From assembly GCA_037013685.1 (NCBI GenBank), contig CM072887.1:51945154-52009153 (forward strand): DNA of 64,000 bases, given 5' to 3'. This DNA comes from Acridotheres tristis. Its lineage: Eukaryota > Chordata > Aves > Passeriformes > Sturnidae. The notes beneath the pieces were generated by a model that was not told the DNA's origin, ran no database searches, and saw only the letters and a program-made list of their open reading frames with translations. Within the stretch, counting starts at the first letter, position 1; the number at the start of each line of letters is the position of its first letter. Position numbers and translations under genes: made by a program. Below are positions 27,101-40,118 of the stretch, piece by piece.

Positions 27101-30100
27101 AGGAAAGAACCATTTAATTTACATATTGTTCTGTTTCCAAATGATTCAGGAAAGTCTTTTTTTTTTTAATGACTAATGGGACAAATATGGATATAATACT
27201 ATACTATATTCTACTATGCAACTACAGAAAGCTCTACTAAAACCTCAATCAAAACGTTCTTCAATCTTATAAACTTTGCAATTACTTTCCACAGACCAGA
27301 TTTTTATGCTCACGATGTTTTTACAGATAGAATTCATATACAGTAGATATGAACCCCATAGTCTTTACAAAAAGATACATTGCTAAGAGCAAAACTCACT
27401 ATAAGCATTTCTCAGGTTCCATGTTAAGATGAATGCAAAGCATAAATAAACTGGACTTTACTCAAAGTGAAAAGAACTTTTATGAAGAGTCCTTTCTTTA
27501 TATTTCGCAGTAAACAGGAATCCGCATACAAGGCCTGACATTCCATATGTGCTCCACATCAAGCACTCAACTTTATCCATAGAAGTTTCTTATCAAATTT
27601 TACAAATTAAAAGTAACATGGTTTTACATCAAGCAAATTAAAGGAGAGGAGGAATGTAACTCTTAAGCTGGCAATAGACGAACTAAAAATGGACACTTTA
27701 AACTTTTGTAATTCTTGTCACAGGATGCTGCAGATGCTAAAGCTATCAAGGGTTCAAAAAAAAGATGGCATAAATTCACCATAACTATTAAAACCCAAAT
27801 GATTAAATACCATCTGCTCACAGACCCCTAAACTGCACTCTGCTAGAAACCAGTGACACTTCCCTTCAGACACTCAGCTATTTGCATACCCTATCATGCT
27901 CTGCCCTGGGCATCTGCTACCATTCACTGTTAAAAACAAGATACTGATGTAGAAACATCTCTGGTCTGAGCTGACATGCCATTCATAGGTCCATATTTTT
28001 GTGCCTGGGGAAAAAAAAACATACAGTATCTAAAGCTGGTTAAACACCTACACTGTTCAAGTCCCTCATTTCCAAACACTATGTAGGGCACTTGTATGGC
28101 AGCCAAGATATTTATATAGTAACAGTTCTTAATATACTTACATGAATCGTGAGAGCTGGGGAAGACACCACAGGTATAGAACTCTTCCTCCTTCTCCCTT
28201 AGCTAAATTCACTCCTCCTTAAAAGTTTTGCTTAACACTTAAAATAGTTTTATGAGTAACGATTTTTCTATTTTTATACAACAGTAATTATTATCTGTAC
28301 CCTCTATGATCTGCAAGACAGGATTTGTGTTAGTCAATCTACCTTCTGTGTAATCAGATTTTAGATAAGTAGATCTCTAAGGTTGTGTTTCATTTTTGAG
28401 TTATTCACAACTGAAAAGATTTCATAAAAGTCATCCTACCATTCCATTGGAATAGAGAGATCTGTTCTTTATAAAGTAGAGACAGCAATAACATTGCTAC
28501 TAATGCTTGGATGCTCAAAAGACCAAGGTTCCCATTGTATTAGACACTGCATCCAGAAGAGAATAAAAGTGAGAGTGCTTTCTCCCTCATTTAAGAATTT
28601 TGTTAGTTATGTTCTTTCTCCAACTAAAGAGTCTCCTGTGGACTATGATTCCATCACAATCACAGCAGGCAGTCAACCTTTGCTTTTCCCAATAACTTCA
28701 TTTGCTACTTATCTCCAAAAACACTGTTCTATCATATTCTTGCTATGTGTGCAGATGGATTCTTTTCTTGAATATTGTGTCCGACATTCATGGCTCCTTT
28801 TCGTGTCTTTTGTCTGCTTAAGTGGTGCCAGAGACCACTGGTAAAATATTTGCACCAATTCTCTTTAAATGGCTATGTGAATGGATTTGGCCACCTTTGA
28901 AATATACTGTTCAAACTAGTGAAACGAGATATACAAGGATTTTATTTAGAAAACAGTTCAGCTGCTAGATATTTACTTTAACAAGTATTTCATGAGAAGA
29001 GTGTCTTCAAAGGAGAGAAATCTATTCCATGGCACGTACAAAGCAGAGGAGGAACTGATAGGATGGACTGACGTACTGAGAAATGCTAGATCTTTCTATT
29101 TTAATGGGAGAGTGAATCTTCAAGTGAATGTCTTGCAAAGAGTATTTTGCACAAGATGAGAATGTTGGAGATTAATTCAAGCCCAGGGCACCAGCAAAGT
29201 GTATCAGCTGGGTCTATTAGCTCTCAAACTATGCAGAAGGCAACAAAGGGCCTCCATGCTACACAATCCAGCTTTCCAATGGGAAGTTCTCCAGACTAGA
29301 TTCGATCCATTATAGCTACCAAGGATATGTCACATAACAGGGTAATACCGAGGCCTTTCATGGTGTGAACACAAAGTGAAAACTATTACTGTGAACCATT
29401 TAAAAGATACTAAAGTTTTAAATACTGTCAAATGATGTAAACAAAGGCATTAGTTAAAAACTACAGAACAGAGAAACAATGGATCAAATAATAAAATCAT
29501 GGATCAAAACAAGAGTCATACAAAAACAATGAGCACAGCAACAGGCAATTTCTTGAAACTGGACTTCTCAAAACATTTCCTCTTGGACCTTTTTCCAAAT
29601 AATCCAAAACCACACAAATCTAAGTGAAATCTAGATGCAAGTTTGCCAACAAGAAGGCATTGCTTCTACAGAGAGCCAGGTGAAATCACTGACTATACCT
29701 GCCCAACTTCTGACAAACATTTCATTACAGTAGCTAAGCCATTGATCTCTTTAATAAAAGGTTTAAAACTCAGATCTTATATTTCTTGATAGCATTACAC
29801 TGTCTAGGAATACAGTTCCCATATTATTTTGCATATAGTACACTATACAGATTTCAAATTCTAATCTTTGCATTATCAAATCGAATTCATTTCCTAACTT
29901 GTATTTTATCCCTAAAAAGACAATAATTTAATACATTACCTTGAATTTTAAAAAAACACCATTTGTTCTATTTTGCCAACTATCAACCCAGCATAAGACC
30001 TCAAGTCCTAAGTAACTATGAAAATGCACCAATAATATAATTAGTAATAATCAACTGCACACCCAACTGACAGAGACAGTTGGAAAGCAACTTAAAAGAT

Positions 30101-31765
30101 GCATACTTCACATCCCTAGCATCAGAAGTTGTTCTGCTACTAGATGCTTTACAAAAATGAGACACTGATGGTGACTCAAAAAAATCAAAGATTCTGTACC
30201 ACTTCTACCAGCTCTGCCATAGTAGAGACAAAGGAAACATATGAGGATGCTGGCCATGTAACTCGTTCATTCACGTACACTTTTTTTTAATCCTGACTGG
30301 TATCAAGAGACATGGACAAACTCTCTGAGCAGTCAAGCTCCCTGGTAACTGAACTAGAGACGTGCACCATTAATACCTAGATCACCTTAACAGGAGCTGT
30401 CCTGAAGCATTTTCTAACTCATCAATGAATTAAGCTGAGCCTTCAGCAAGGTTTCTTCTGACACTAGGAAGAGAAGTCTGTTTTCCACAAAGCATACACT
30501 TAGCTTCCAACACTGGCATGGAAGGAATGGTATGAAATTACCTCAGTCATCATTAAATGAAATAAAAATGCTACAACAGAAACAGAAAGGTGAGCTTGTT
30601 GGGGTTTTATTGAAAAAAAACATTAAATCAAAAAGTCTGATTTTATTATTAGACCTTCTTATAGCTATCATAGGCAGACAATGATCTCTTTATGAGCACT
30701 AGCTAACATGATAATAATTGCATGAAAAATAATTACACTGAATTCTTTTGCAAGGTGCTTTGAGACCTATTAATGAAAAGCAATGCCAAAAGCTGTGTAT
30801 TATAAGTATGCTTAATAATTACATAAAACAAGTACAACTTTTTCTAAAGGCTAGCTATAAACAAAACTGATTTTATTTGAAAGTTCAGCTGAATCCATCA
30901 ATTTTTTGTGATAAAATGAATCAACTGCACTACGATACCTTTCTTGGTGCAAGTTCACAACAGAACCATTTACATCTATTCACTGCCTTACTGAAGAAAA
31001 TAGACTGAATATTTTAAACTGTCCATCATAGGATCAGTATAGTTTAACACGAGTAGGGTTTTCATAGAATAATGAAATGCGTTAAGGGTTTTACAGTAAA
31101 CATCTGTTGACTAGGTGAGAAATCCAGTCTGTTGTCAGAAGCAGTGATGCAATGTACAAAAAAATTAATTCTCTTTCTATGAAAATCATTCATAACAGTT
31201 ATAGTTGTCAGTTTTCTAGGCTATTTTTAATCTTATAAATAGTTGTCTATATATACTATCAACCCACTACCTCATTTCAGCCCCCAAAAAACTGCTAATG
31301 ACCTTCTTACAAAATTCCATTGGGGGCGTGGGGGAATATGCAGTTTTTTGAAATAGCTCTACTTTGCCTGACATTCACACTGCCTGTGAAAAATGAGGCC
31401 CACTCGTGCAAATGTTCCTTATAAGAGCAACCAGGTTAGGAACAACTGGCATGAAGCTATTTCTTGAATTAGGATTACAGGACTGAGTTGATAGCTAGCA
31501 TCCCCGGGGATCACCATGATTTTGCTCTTGTGGAAAAATCTCTGATGGTATCCTCAAAATAATTTTACCAGGAATCTTGATGCAATGAGACAACAATTTA
31601 AGTCTTTAAGCTTAATTATAAACAGTTAAATGCTAGTGGTTCATATGATCATCTCCAAAGCTGTCAATGCTGTATTATGGTAAAACACTTGCTATTTTGA
31701 TACAGCTCTTACTATACTTCATTTTATTAAACAGTTACTTTAAGACTTAAATTTTGCAAATTAAA

Positions 31766-31785
31766 TTACAATTTGCAAATTGTAA
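31766..31785. repeat. perfect 20-bp palindrome
   Basis: The sequence TTACAATTTGCAAATTGTAA equals its own reverse complement over all 20 bases with no spacer, and the symmetry stops at the next base on each side. A partial copy of the centre (TTTGCAAATT) lies immediately upstream at about 31754. It sits in TULP4 intron 1 about 1.2 kb downstream of the promoter island. AT-rich palindromes of this size can arise by chance. A dimeric transcription-factor site is possible but unproven. Confidence 0.85.
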
Positions 31786-32965
31786 AAACAAACATTAAGA
31801 AACATTTTTTTTTTATTTACAGTTTTCATGGGTATAGAAAACATCCACTGAAAATACCCTTTACCTATTCAAAACACAGGATGTTGCTCATGAATCAGTA
31901 ATCCTTGGACAGGCAAATTTAATCCTGGCAAAATGAAACTGCCTATGACAATAATATACTGTTAATTGTGTTTTTTTAAAGATAAACATTTTCTATTAAG
32001 AGACCTTTCTTTTGTTCTTGTTTGAAAAACAAGTATATCTAAGGCAAGGGCGAAAAAGGACTTTTAAATACAAAAACATCACATTTGACTCAGGCAATCC
32101 CTTAACCTCAAATTGCTGGAGGCCTGGCTGGTTTCCCAAAGAATCACAGCACGCTCACCCTGTTGTTACGGTGTTTTCCAAGCATCTGCTATGTGCCACT
32201 TGCAGAAACGGCAATCCAAACAAGCCAGACCTTTGATCTCACCCCATACAGCTGATTTTAATTGTCTGTTCTAACAGTCTCAGCCAAATTTAAGCAGTGA
32301 ACTGGTAAGCGATTCCTGCACTTTTTCGGAAACCTTTAGGAAGCCAAGGTGCTGGAACACGTTCGCACACAGACGCTTACAGAAAGGCACGGCGAGAAGA
32401 CACAACACAAAGAATGCGAAGGAGTTGCGCTCCAGAGGCGGATCTGTGCTCATCGCAGGGCACGACTCCGAACCGTGCGCCCCCCGCCGCCCCCCACCCC
32501 GCTAAGGCGGGGGCACGGGGGGAACGTAGCGGGAGGAGAAAAAAATAGAAGAGAAAGACAAAAATATTTACAAATGGCAGGGCTACGGGCGGTGCACGGA
32601 GGGTCACAGGTGATGCCGGAGCCAGCGCTTCCCTCCCCGCAGCCGCCCGGGGCTCCCGGACCCCTCGGGCCCGGAGCCGCAGGTGTAAGGGAAGGACGGG
32701 GGCTCCAGGCAGCCTCCTGCCCGAGATCCCAAGGCTCATCCCGGCCGGTGCCCGCCGGGCGCGGGGGAACGCGGCGGGAAGGACGCGGCTCGCGGCACAC
32801 GGCGGACGCGCACGTCCCGGCGGCGCACCGGGACCCCCCCGTCCCCGGGGAGAGAGACCGCCCCGCCGCCGGCCGGCGCCCACCGGAACAAAAGGAAAAC
32901 AGCCCCGGAGCCGCCCGCGGCCCCGCACAGCGCCCGGCCCATCCCGCCCCACCTCCCGCACTCAC

Positions 32966-33110
32966 CTCGGCGCGGCAGCGGAGCGGGCGGCGGCCACTCG
33001 CGCCCGCGGGCTCCCTCCCTCCCGCTCCCCGTTTCCCTCCCTCCTTCCCTGCCCGCCCTCCCGGCTCTGTCTCTCACCGCTCCCGGAGCGGCGGCGGCGG
33101 CGGCTGGGCC
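32966..33110 (-). other. TULP4: TULP4 exon 1 (non-coding 5'UTR), candidate
   Basis: The 3' edge is set by a textbook donor on the minus strand, CCGAG followed by GTGAGT, with the exon ending at 32966. The 5' edge is only a guess placed below the tandem CACGTG boxes. The transcribed strand would be purine-rich with several GGG runs. The known TULP4 start codon lies in the next exon, so this exon would be untranslated. Transcript evidence is needed to fix the start site. Confidence 0.55.
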
Positions 33111-33121
33111 CGGCTCCCCCG

Positions 33122-33143
33122 CCACGTGACCCCGCCACGTGAC
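33122..33143. promoter_or_regulatory. tandem CACGTG E-boxes
   Basis: The ten bases GCCACGTGAC occur twice, at 33121-33130 and 33134-33143, placing two CACGTG cores 13 bp apart. On the TULP4 strand each reads GTCACGTGGC, which fits the USF/MITF/TFEB (CLEAR-like) consensus. They lie just upstream of the candidate TULP4 first exon. Binding is inferred from motif only. Confidence 0.7.
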
Positions 33144-33430
33144 CGCCGCCCTGCCCGGCCCGGCTCCGCCCCCGCCGCCCGCCGGGATGGGCCCGCCAGG
33201 GTGCGGGGCTGGCCCACAAACCCGGGCACCGGGACCCGGCCGGGCCGGGCCACGGCGGGGACACACCGCAGGGCGCCCTGGGAACAGCTCGTCTGACGGG
33301 AACGGCCCCAGCACGTCCCTGTGCCCACCCAGCGCCTCACCGCCCTGACCGCCCGCTGGAGCAGGAATCACAATAGCGTGATGTGACAACAAAGCGCTGA
33401 GAGCGGGCGTACCCCGCCGGCCTTCAGTGC

Positions 33431-36400
33431 TCAGAGAGAAGGAAAGTAAGTTGGTGCCAAGATCTGGGGCATCGAGCCCCATCGTGTACTTCACACTTCT
33501 CTCTGCAAGAATCACAAGTGCTATATTCCTGCATTTTTTGACTCACACCAAACGCCACAGCGAGCGAAAATTAACTGTGCTGACCAGTGTTCCATGCTAA
33601 GCATAGCATTTGCTACCAGAAAATAATGCTTTGAGTAGTGGGTCAAGTGGGTGTCTTGTCAGAGAGGATGCCTTTATCCTTCAAACTTGGAAATTCAGGA
33701 TACAATCCAGAGATACCAACACTACAAGACCTGCGGGAGTCTCAGTAAAAACTAACTCTGACGCTGTATTCTGGTATCACATTCAATGCACATTCACTTT
33801 CTTCAGAAAGGAGCAACAAAATGCCTGAACATAAAAGGTGTGAAGCACTCAGTAGTTTAAGGAAACCAGGAACAAACTGCAATTATCAGTTGCAGAAAAG
33901 CCATCAAAGGAATACTACATGGGGACGAGGAAGTGAAAAGGCCCTATCCCCTGCTGGCTTTAGTAATCAAAACTTACAGACCATTTCAGAAACTAAAAAG
34001 GTAAATATTTTTCACACCACTGTCCAGTGCTCCATAAGGACTTTATCTTACGACCTATAGCAAGAAGGGGCCAAACTTTGTGCCAGAGGACCAGCTACAT
34101 GTGCAAAAATATGGAAGACGGAAGCCTGAGATAATGTGTTAGAGTTGGTTATACATTTTGTCTGTTAATAAAATTCTCATTTAGAAAAAATTGGGTTTTA
34201 TTGAAGATTTTCAGTTACACTACAGAGCTAAACCCCAGGCCACCTCTTAACAGATCCTCTAGCTAAAGTGCAATAAAAAGCTGTCAGGCTCCATTTCTGG
34301 GTGCATTACAGAGTTGCTATCAACTGGTGAGCTGTGAAGACCAGGGGTTCTTCCCTGAATTGCCCACTTCACAAAACAGCCATCACCACCACTGGTAGGC
34401 TAATATTTAATATATTTCAGTAGAAAACTTTTAGGAGACAGAATAGTTGAAACCATTGTTCACTCAGTTCTTGTGTCTGACTTCAGCTAGCTGTGTCTTA
34501 GCTCAATTCCTAGTTTACTGGCCATCATAAGAAGTAAATTTAAGTAGTAAAGAAAAAAAAAATCAGACATTTGCAAAACACCATCACAGCTTTAATTGCC
34601 TCTCTCATCTGTCCTCTTCACCCCCGGCACATTAACTGTGGTGCACCAGTGTTGCCCACTAGTCCATTCTAAGCTGCATTAGCAGTTGTGGCTGGTTCAT
34701 AATCACCAGAGAAATCTATGTTTGGTAGTTGTTCACCAGCCCCTACACACTGGCCATGACTGATACTTTGCAGGAGTCCCATCCATTCTGCACCCTGTTG
34801 TGTGTTGAAGAGTGAAGGAAAATACATGGGAAGATGTTTGTTCCATCTCACTCTATCTACATAACTCATTTGCTTTCCAAAAATTAATTTACACAGACAC
34901 ACAAGAGTCCCAGGAACTAGAACCAGATACTTCAGGTGTTTAAACCTTGCAACAGCCCCATCTTTTTCATCTGCATATATGAATCAACAAGATCTTTTTC
35001 CATGCTGGGGGTGGACAACAGCATTCCTCCATGTGCAGAAGGGAAGCTACAGCAATCTCAGATGAAGTCCATAACCTGCATGAGTGGAACCCAGGAGTAT
35101 CCTTACAGATAAGACAAGGCCTCATCTTCCAAAGTGAAAATAGAAGTTCAAATCTCTACTGTTTATAGCAATAGAACATGGTCTGGTAAATTGCCTACGG
35201 GACACTGTTGCTCTATAAATGCAACGGGAGATCACACTTGGGAAAATACCACTACTTTATTGTATCAGGTTTGTGAAACTACTTTGTACTTTCTTGAACC
35301 TTGTTTTTATTGTGACTAAAGGTGCTTCTCTAGGATAATGAAGCATTTTAAAGCATACTTAATTCACACTTCACAGTATTTTTTGAAGATATATACAAAG
35401 CATATAAAACCCAAAGGAAATAAACAACCTTTTCCTTCACTAGCCCACTTATTCCTTCCTCCTCCAGTCTACTAAGTCTGACCTAAAGTACCATCTCATT
35501 AGATTATGGTGCTAACAGTATAAATATTTCAATAATCCAACTGCAACATTTAATGAAACTTCAGCAATACAAATTAATAGAAACATTAACCTAAAATTAA
35601 GTTATCAAAATCATCATCTCCTGCACCATTGTTAATTTTATTACAAAGTCTAAAAACCCTACCTTTTTTTCGTTTCGTTTGGGGTTTTTTTGTTTGTTTG
35701 AATGGTTCTGCTCAGTTCTTGGTATTACTGACTTAAAGAAAAACTTATTTGCTTAGCCAACTTGACTGGATAATAAAGATCAGTGAAGTAACTGTACAAA
35801 AAGTTTGTAAATTATTTTTTGTTATTGGAATATTGTGAATTTAAGGTCAAAGGCAAATAGACATGTTCTTTCAGAAGGAACTCAGCTCTGTTTCAATCAT
35901 AACCAGGCCTATGCTTGTCCATTTTACCCACCTGTGAGAGTAAGCAGCTACTTTAATATCTGTCAATTTCTGTAATTCATTAATCCCATATTCACAACCC
36001 TATAAGGAATCACAGGCTGGCCTCTTTTCCAGAAAGACTTTCATGTAATATCTCCTTTATTTTTAAAGGCAAACACCATTAAAAAAAACTGGTAATGACC
36101 CTTCATGAAGGCAGATGATAAATCCCATTTGTCTACAAGCAACTATGCAAACTTTTTTTTAATGTCTTTTTGGTTTTAATTTCAAAAACCATGAGAAAAT
36201 CTTCAACTCACCTTCCTTGTTCTGCCCAATAGCACATCTGAGATATTTTTCTTGTCAGGTAAAATATTCCTACTCTTTTACTTTAAATGTTTTTTATTGT
36301 AGACATTTTCTTTCTATTTCATTTCAGTTTTCATGATTTCTTCACCTTTCACAAGCTCACTCTGTTCATGCTCACTTACTCAACCTGGGTATGTTGGGAC

Positions 36401-37619
36401 AGAAAACAAAGCACAGGACTTGGCTGCCTTCCAAATCCAAGCAACATTAGCACTGCAAAGAACAGAACTGTGATTTTCATGGGCATTGTGTTCCCAGAAC
36501 TGGTGAGCCAATAGCTCTCTATATACTCATTAAATGTAAAGCTACAGGTAGTTGGTTATTTAATAATACAAACACTTCCTACAAGTTTTTCATATGATTC
36601 ATGAGAAAGGGAAAGTATATCTGAAAAATCAAATGTAACCATTATTGTTAAGATCCTCTTGAATCCATTAGTTTAACATGGTGCTTTTTTGTTTGTTGGT
36701 TTAGGGATTGGTTTTTTGGTTTGCTTAGGTTTTTTTTAAGTATCATTTTAAGTATCATTTGGGATGCAGTTTTTCATGACTAATCCCATCTGAAAGACAA
36801 TTTAATTTAAGATGCAAATCTACTAAATCCAGATAATGATGGAATAACAAAAACCATTTACCTATTTATACACAAACAACAACCAAGAGTGCTTGCATCT
36901 TTCAGGTGTAGTCATTAGCAGGTAAGCAAAAAAGTATCTAGTGTTGGCATGTGATTAACTCCACACAAGCCTGACCGTTATAAAAACCTATAAATACCTT
37001 TGAGTTCAACAAGCTAATTCAACTACATATGCTATAGAATCAAGGAGCCTAAAACTAAAATTAAGGTACGTCTTTATTTCACTCCAGTTTTTCAGTCCTT
37101 CTGGAAATAAATGGAAGCAGAGAATTACCAAAATGTCCTAAATTGAGAGAAATAGAAAAATTTCCTTTATAGGTCGTAAAAAAAAAAAAAAAAAAAGGCA
37201 CATAGAATTCACCTTGCAGAACACTACCTCACAGAAACTAGAATAAGTACTGAAGTGTCTTTTGCTGCTTTTGTAGATGCCTCCATTATTCTACTTTCCT
37301 CCTTCACCTCTATCTGGATTTACGGCATGAATGACTGTCCCATTTTTAATGCATTAGAGAGTTTCATATGCAAACTTGCTCCTTTATTTTTTTCACATGC
37401 AAATCTATTCCCTCCTTCCACACGTAAAATTAACTCATTTTTGTTAGTTTTATATGCTCAGCTGATTCCAAAAGGCATTTCCTTTTGATGTACCTCACCT
37501 TGAATTTTCCTCCACCACAGAGGAACACATCCGAGAACGAGAAACAAGTCAGCTTACCTGGGCAGATTCCCCAACAGAGCAAGGATTTCCTCCATAGCTG
37601 AGGGAATAGCCAGGCTGAA
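33431..37619. other. intergenic, TULP4 upstream flank
   Basis: AT-rich DNA between the TULP4 promoter island and the LTR. It contains simple T-rich and GT-rich runs (for example about 35663-35701) and a 19-base A run at 37178-37196. No gene, RNA gene or recognisable repeat family was found. Small open frames on both strands have no family resemblance. Confidence 0.6.
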
Positions 37620-38298
37620 TGAGGACTGACCAAACCCTCCAGCTGTCTCTCTGTTCACTTCAGCTTCCTCCTGCCTCATTCTTGTTGTAGAAGCAGCTCC
37701 AATCTTCCACATATATTTTGCCCTGCTTCTTCAAGACCTGAACAGGGAATACAAGACCTACAGACCCTTGGAGAGAGGAGCAGGATTCCTGGTAGGATTT
37801 GCAACCCTTTGAGGGGCCTAGGCTAGAGCAGGCTGTGCCTGAAGGACTGCACCACATGGAGGAGTGGCCCAGATTTCAGCAGTTTGGGGAGGACTATTGC
37901 CCATGGGATGGACTCTCACAGGAGCAAAGGAAGGACTCCTCTTTCTGAGCAGTGGCAGAAATAGCCTGTGATGAACTGACCAGAACCTCCATTCCCTGTC
38001 TCCCTGCACCAGTGAGGGGGAGGAGGTGGAGCTGGGAAGGAGGTTGGGGTGGGGGGGGGGAAGGTGTTTTTAAGGTCTTATTGTACTTCTCACTATCCTG
38101 CTCTGATTTTGTTAGTAATAAATTCAATTAATATCTCTAATTCAAGTCTGTTTTGCCCGTGACAGTATTTGGTGAGTGATCTCTCTCTGTCCTTACCTCA
38201 GCCCATGAACTCTTTTCTGTCCTGTGTCTAGCTGAGGAGGGGTGTGATAGAATGGCTTTGCTGAGTGCCTGGCATCCAGCCAGGGTCAAACCACTACA
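37620..38298 (+). mobile_element. solo or truncated endogenous-retrovirus LTR
   Basis: The segment matches from memory a widespread avian LTR: a GC-richer 5' part with 'gcaccacatggaggag' and 'ggactattgcccatggga' type blocks, a G-run (about 38049-38060), then an AATAAA polyadenylation signal near 38117. It continues with 'agtctgttttgcccgtgacagt' and ends with the 'cctggcatccagccagggtcaaaccactaca' type terminus, closing in CA at 38298. The polyadenylation signal sets the plus orientation. No internal gag, pol or env coding sequence and no second LTR copy was seen, so it looks like a solo LTR or a truncated end. The left border is uncertain, and I could not find a clear target-site duplication. 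The exact family name is not certain. Confidence 0.7.
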
Positions 38299-40118
38299 GT
38301 GCTGAACAAGGGAAATATATTCATGTGTGGGGTTTTTTTAACCTTATATAGTACTTCAAATTATGCCACACAAGATAATAACTGAAGAGATGAAGATTAG
38401 TACAGATGGCAAGGGATCAGAATTAGCTATGTGTGGCAGTGGATGGTACTCCAAAGAAAACAGACCAAGGAGATGCAATAAATGGAGTCCCTGAAGAATT
38501 AGTCATTATGATAATGACCTTTCTAATATTTTTGTTTGGTGGTCTTAGAACAAAAACATGAGTGTGCTAATAAAATCTGCTGATCACACAAACTTGAGGA
38601 TGAACAATACACCCTAGAGTCAAAATAGACATATCATTCAGAAAACAACGGATGGCCCAAAGAAGCAGACCACTAAAAAAATAGGATTAAATATGATAGT
38701 AGAAAGTAATGAATTGAAGGACTTGAAAATTTAAAACTGAAAGCATCAAGTGAAAAGAGAAGAAAAATCTGCATCTGTCAGTCAGCAAGAGAATACCTCT
38801 AGGGTATTTCATGACATCATGTAAGAAGCTAATACTCCCAGAATTTCAAAGAGAATTCTGGAATATGAAAAATATTGCGCTGGTCCATACAATAGTGATC
38901 AATTACATTGAAGAATGGTAAATGAAACTTGAAATGGGTAGGAAGGAGGGCCAGGAGCAATAGACATGATTATCTGTGTGTTAGTCTATTAAACAGAGTA
39001 ATTTTTCCTATTTCACTTACTGCATCAGGTTAGGCTCCATTTTTATGCACTTCACAAGAAGTTTAGCATTATGAAACCCTAGTTCAAAGTGAGCCCTTTG
39101 AATATGTCTACAAATATAAAAAAGATCAATTAATAGAACCTTCTCAGCAAAGAGCACATTAGAATATTAGAACAAATAGCAGCTGGTGGAAATATTTCCA
39201 AGGTCCCTAGGCTTTTCAGAAAAGTGCCTTAATAGCTGAGATTTATATCTTTTTCAGCTTAAATCTACAGAGACCCATGCCATGTATAATTTCTTCAAAA
39301 CCTCTTATTTCCAAGTGTGGTCTCATGAGTAGTTTAAGCAAAAGGACAGCACAGCAAAGCTTAAGCAGTCCTTTTGGTTGTTTTTTTCTCCCCCCCAAAA
39401 TTCAATGGAGACAATATTCAAATACAAAAATAAAGAGGGAATTATTGAAAAATATTAAATAATAAGAGAAAAGCCACCAAAATGTTCAAGGTCTTAAGCA
39501 GATTTAAGCACCAAAGTCCCAAATTAGTATACTCTGTACTATCACCTTTCATTTTAGAAGATATGACAAATATAGACTGTTGCAAAATGAGATGTCAATT
39601 CTTAAAAAAAAACAAAACAAATCAAACCCATCATAACTGCAGCATAATGCCTGCATTATTGTAGTAGTTCTGTAAAGGGACATGACCAAATATTTAAGTC
39701 CATTTATCCACTGGAAAAAAGCACATTTCAACCTAGATTTAAGAACAGAAAAATACACTGCAAGAATATGATGACTTTTTGCATTTTTAATGGTTTTAGC
39801 AAAATATAATACAATGATAGAAAGCATCTCCATGTCCAAACAAAATGATTTGAGAAATACCTCTTACTTTCATGAATATATGATTAGGGATTTCACTGAT
39901 CCTTTTAATCCTAATGGTAGAAGGACACAAAAATAAATTCTACATGGTAAAGGTCTGGTTATCCTTATTAGCACTCCAATTTTCTATGTTTGTTCCCCCT
40001 TGAGACCCCCACCTTAGAGTAATACCACTCAATGGAAGGACTGCAAAATCCCTTTCCTGCCTAAATTTTAAAATTGTTGGGCAAGGAAAGGTCTCTTTCT
40101 CCCAGAGTTAGCATGCTG
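38299..40118. other. intergenic, no recognised feature
   Basis: AT-rich sequence between the LTR and the antisense CR1. Only short unrelated open frames were seen, and nothing could be assigned. Confidence 0.6.

Larger units (their letters stand above)
3273..32965 (-). other. TULP4: TULP4 intron 1 (about 29.7 kb, plus a few 5'UTR bases at its low-coordinate end)
   Basis: This is the span between the coding exon and the CpG-island first exon of TULP4. Its right edge is defined by a GTGAGT donor on the minus strand at 32965-32960. Its left edge is the acceptor near 3284. The interior is AT-rich and lacks recognisable exons; all open frames are short, without family resemblance, and scattered on both strands. 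It contains a CR1 fragment (5768-6172), a short (CA)n run (5317-5334) and scattered T/A homopolymers. Apart from these I see nothing I can name in the stretches between them. Confidence 0.75.
32340..33430. promoter_or_regulatory. TULP4: CpG island, TULP4 promoter region
   Basis: GC content rises sharply against the AT-rich surroundings, with dense CpG. The island holds a GC box (CCGCCCCCGCC, about 33166-33176), two CACGTG boxes (33123-33128 and 33136-33141), G-run tracts on the minus strand (33012-33062) and a strong minus-strand splice donor at 32965. It lies upstream of TULP4 on the coding strand and is the only island before that gene, so it is taken as the TULP4 promoter. The long open frames across it on both strands reflect lack of stop codons in GC-rich DNA. 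No TATA box was seen. Confidence 0.8.

Noticed and set aside
28494..28844. 116-codon plus-strand frame in TULP4 intron 1
   Set aside because: No recognisable family, no supporting context; within the range of chance for a 30-kb intron.
32349..33296. 315-codon open frame on the plus strand, and long frames on the minus strand, across the TULP4 CpG island
   Set aside because: They are Pro/Arg/Gly/Ala-rich products of stop-poor GC-rich DNA, overlap each other in several frames, and match no family.
37178..37196. A19 run suggesting a processed pseudogene tail
   Set aside because: No gene-derived sequence was found upstream of it, so it is treated as a simple homopolymer.
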